Below are positions 13,495-15,453 of a stretch of 15,453 nt of DNA, one piece after another; position 1 is the first letter of the stretch, and every line of letters begins with the position of its first letter. This DNA comes from Alphaproteobacteria bacterium (GTDB lineage Bacteria > Pseudomonadota > Alphaproteobacteria > Micavibrionales > Micavibrionaceae). A model generated the notes under the pieces. That model worked only from the letters and a program-made list of their open reading frames with translations, had not been told where the DNA came from and made no database searches. Where the stretch lies: the NCBI GenBank assembly GCA_030427765.1, contig JAUICS010000004.1, positions 1-15,453 on the forward strand, read 5' to 3'. Position numbers and translations under genes: made by a program.

Positions 13495-14148
13495 ATGTCG
13501 CCAATTAAAGTTGCACCATCGATTCTTGCCAGTAATTTTGCCGATCTCGGTAATGAGATTCGGGCGATTGATAAAGCAGGCGCCGATTATATTCACATTG
13601 ATGTGATGGATGGTCATTTTGTGCCGAATATATCCATCGGACCATGTGTGGTTGAGGCCATTCGTCCCGTCACAACGAAAATATTCGATGTGCATTTGAT
13701 GATTGCGCCCGTTGACCCGTATATAGAGGCATTTGCAAATGCCGGTGCGGACATCATCACGATACATCCGGAGGCCGGACCACATGCACATCGTACGTTG
13801 CAGCATATTAAATCACTTGGAAAGAAGGCCGGGGTATCGATCAACCCCGGAACACCGATTGATCATATCGAGCATTTAATGGATTTGGTTGATCTGGTTC
13901 TGATTATGACGGTTAACCCGGGATATGGCGGGCAAAAATTCATCGATATGTCCGATAAAATTTATCAGGCGAAAAAATTAATTGATAAGCAAGGACGGCA
14001 CATTGATCTGGAGGTTGATGGCGGCATTACGCCCGAAACATCGAAAATCGTTCGGGATGCGGGCGCGGATGTTCTGGTCGCCGGTTCGGCGATTTTTAAA
14101 CATCCCGAAGATCAATATGAAAATGTCATTAGCGAGATACGCGGTTAA
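13495..14148 (+). CDS. rpe: Ribulose-phosphate 3-epimerase
   Basis: Rpe interconverts D-ribulose 5-phosphate and D-xylulose 5-phosphate in the pentose phosphate pathway, in the cytosol. The 217-aa product is a complete TIM barrel of normal length. Family motifs appear in order: [12 protein letters not shown] (7-18), [12 protein letters not shown] (34-45), FDVHLMI (64-70), INPGTP (116-121), [12 protein letters not shown] (138-149), EVDGGI (173-178) and VLVAGSAIF (193-201). Metal ligands H34, D36, H67 and D175 are present, with D36 and D175 as the acid/base pair. The ATG is followed at once by the conserved N-terminus, though no clear ribosome site precedes it. The heparinase-family gene starts 6 bp after the stop, so the two are probably co-translated. 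Confidence 0.96.
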   Translation: MSPIKVAPSILASNFADLGNEIRAIDKAGADYIHIDVMDGHFVPNISIGPCVVEAIRPVTTKIFDVHLMIAPVDPYIEAFANAGADIITIHPEAGPHAHRTLQHIKSLGKKAGVSINPGTPIDHIEHLMDLVDLVLIMTVNPGYGGQKFIDMSDKIYQAKKLIDKQGRHIDLEVDGGITPETSKIVRDAGADVLVAGSAIFKHPEDQYENVISEIRG

Positions 14149-14154
14149 ATATCC

Positions 14155-15453
14155 ATGAAGGGCGGAAAAGAAACATTACTATATTCTCTTAAACGCCAGG
14201 TTACAAAACTGGCATGCAGTACACGTTTGTACAGTTGGAGTTTGGGAAATGTTGCCCCCGATGTTGTGTGTTGTCCGGATGATTTATGGCCGGGGAATGC
14301 CGAACATGGACGCTGGATATGCCAAGGCGCATTTTTGTTTGATGGTCAATCTATCCCGATGGACGGAAATTTCTGGGAGCACGGCGCGCAGAATGATGCA
14401 ACGTATGGATTTATTCATAATTTCCAGTGGTTACGCGATCTTCGTGCAAATGGCGGCAGTCAAAACCGTCAAAAGGCACGTGAACTGATTGAGGACTGGA
14501 TTGATAAACATGCCATGTGGGATGAACGAAGCTGGCATATCGGCATTATCGGGCGGCGTATCGCGAACTGGCTTATACATTACAGTTATTATGCCGAAAG
14601 TGCGGATGACGCGTTTCAAGCCAAGTTGATTAATTCCATTAACCGCCAAGGACGTCATTTAAGCCGTATTATGCCGACCAATGGGAAGGGGTTTGATCTT
14701 CTGTCCGCGGCGCATGGTCTGACCTATGCGGGTATTGCGCTGTCTGGTCGAGAATCGTGGCTTGATCAAGGCCTGCAAATTCTCAAAAAAGAATTACCGG
14801 AACAGATTTTAAGCGACGGCGGTCATGTGAGCCGCAGTCCGCACCAGACATTGCGTATCTTGCGTATTTGTTTTGAATTGAATGCCGCGCTGGCCAAAGC
14901 CGGATATCCGGTACCGCCACTTATCCAACATACGATTGATAGAATGATTCCGGCACTTCGTTTTTTCCGTCATGCGGATAAAAAACTGGCGATTTTTAAC
15001 GGCACGCTTGAGAATACTGAAAGCATGATTGAGAGTGTACTTGCCAAGGCGGACGCACGTATACGTATTCCTAAAAGTCTTTATGCGTCCGGGTTTGAAC
15101 GCGTTACCCACGGACGTGCACTTATGATTCTGGACACCGGAAACGTACCGCCACGTCCCTTTGATCAATCGGTTCATGTTGCGCCGCTATCATTTGAATT
15201 CAGTTATGGTCGGGAACGGATATTTGTAAATTGCGGGGCCCATGCCAGTGACCCCGAATGGCAAAGTATGTTGCGGGCTACGGCGGCGCATAACTGTCTT
15301 GTTATGGATGATCGGAACGCGTTTGATATTGCCGAAGATGGTCACTTAGGGCGACGCGGCGGTAACGTGAAGGCGCGCCGTATTAACCATGAAGATGGTA
15401 CGTTGATTGAGACTGAACACCACGGATATGAGCCATTGAACGGTCTGGTTCAT
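14155..15453 (+). CDS. Heparinase II/III family protein (3' truncated by window)
   Basis: The frame is open from the ATG at 14155 to the window end (433 codons), so the C-terminus is missing; family members in alphaproteobacteria are usually somewhat longer. The N-terminal half is helical, as in the alpha/alpha-toroid of polysaccharide lyases, with FIHNFQWLRDLRANGG (86-101), IIGRRIANWLIHY (131-143) and DGGHVSRSPHQTL (221-233). The C-terminal half enters the beta-sandwich of the Hepar_II_III domain: GFERVTHGRALMILDTG (313-329), PLSFEFSYGRERIFVNCG (344-361) and RATAAHNCLVMDDRN (374-388). Family members act as polysaccharide lyases, but the substrate of this chromosomal branch is not established. 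No signal peptide is seen. It follows rpe by 6 bp; by analogy with related genomes, purH may follow outside the window. Confidence 0.88.
   Translation, partial: MKGGKETLLYSLKRQVTKLACSTRLYSWSLGNVAPDVVCCPDDLWPGNAEHGRWICQGAFLFDGQSIPMDGNFWEHGAQNDATYGFIHNFQWLRDLRANGGSQNRQKARELIEDWIDKHAMWDERSWHIGIIGRRIANWLIHYSYYAESADDAFQAKLINSINRQGRHLSRIMPTNGKGFDLLSAAHGLTYAGIALSGRESWLDQGLQILKKELPEQILSDGGHVSRSPHQTLRILRICFELNAALAKAGYPVPPLIQHTIDRMIPALRFFRHADKKLAIFNGTLENTESMIESVLAKADARIRIPKSLYASGFERVTHGRALMILDTGNVPPRPFDQSVHVAPLSFEFSYGRERIFVNCGAHASDPEWQSMLRATAAHNCLVMDDRNAFDIAEDGHLGRRGGNVKARRINHEDGTLIETEHHGYEPLNGLVH

Overview
The window looks like a chromosomal stretch from an alphaproteobacterium of moderate GC content. 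This placement is inferred from the style of the proteins (the XRE regulator N-terminus, the heparinase-family protein) and from the htpX-rsmB-rpe-heparinase gene order; no marker RNA gene is present. No rRNA, tRNA, CRISPR array or insertion sequence was recognised.

Left third (1-5459, + strand): two consecutive RTX-type, calcium-binding, glycine/aspartate-rich secreted proteins. The first is cut by the window edge. The second (1251 aa) has three related modules separated by proline-rich linkers, then 24 uninterrupted nonapeptide repeats. Both end in the same type I secretion tail, and the last 87 bp of the two genes are almost identical (84/87). No membrane-fusion or TolC-like partner of a type I secretion system is in the window.

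Middle (5456-8183, - strand): a two-gene operon encoding an ABC half-exporter of the MsbA/Atm1-like type and a homocysteine S-methyltransferase family protein. The latter converges on the RTX gene so tightly that the two stop codons overlap. Next comes an unrecognised 87-aa gene (8319-8582, - strand) with its own near-consensus promoter, a cluster of stem-loops at its 3' end and a candidate terminator. Across a 160-bp divergent control region with palindrome and direct-repeat operator candidates lies an XRE-family regulator (8743-9399, +) with an unusual C-terminal domain. A class I SAM-dependent methyltransferase (9412-10119, +) follows and is probably co-transcribed with it.

Right part (10184-15453, + strand): a lytic transglycosylase-like protein without a signal peptide, the membrane protease HtpX, the 16S rRNA m5C methyltransferase RsmB, ribulose-phosphate 3-epimerase, and a heparinase II/III family protein cut by the window end. 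Apart from the transglycosylase this is ordinary housekeeping content. The least explained part of the window is the 8216-8742 region: a small, well-signalled transcription unit facing a regulator of unusual architecture.
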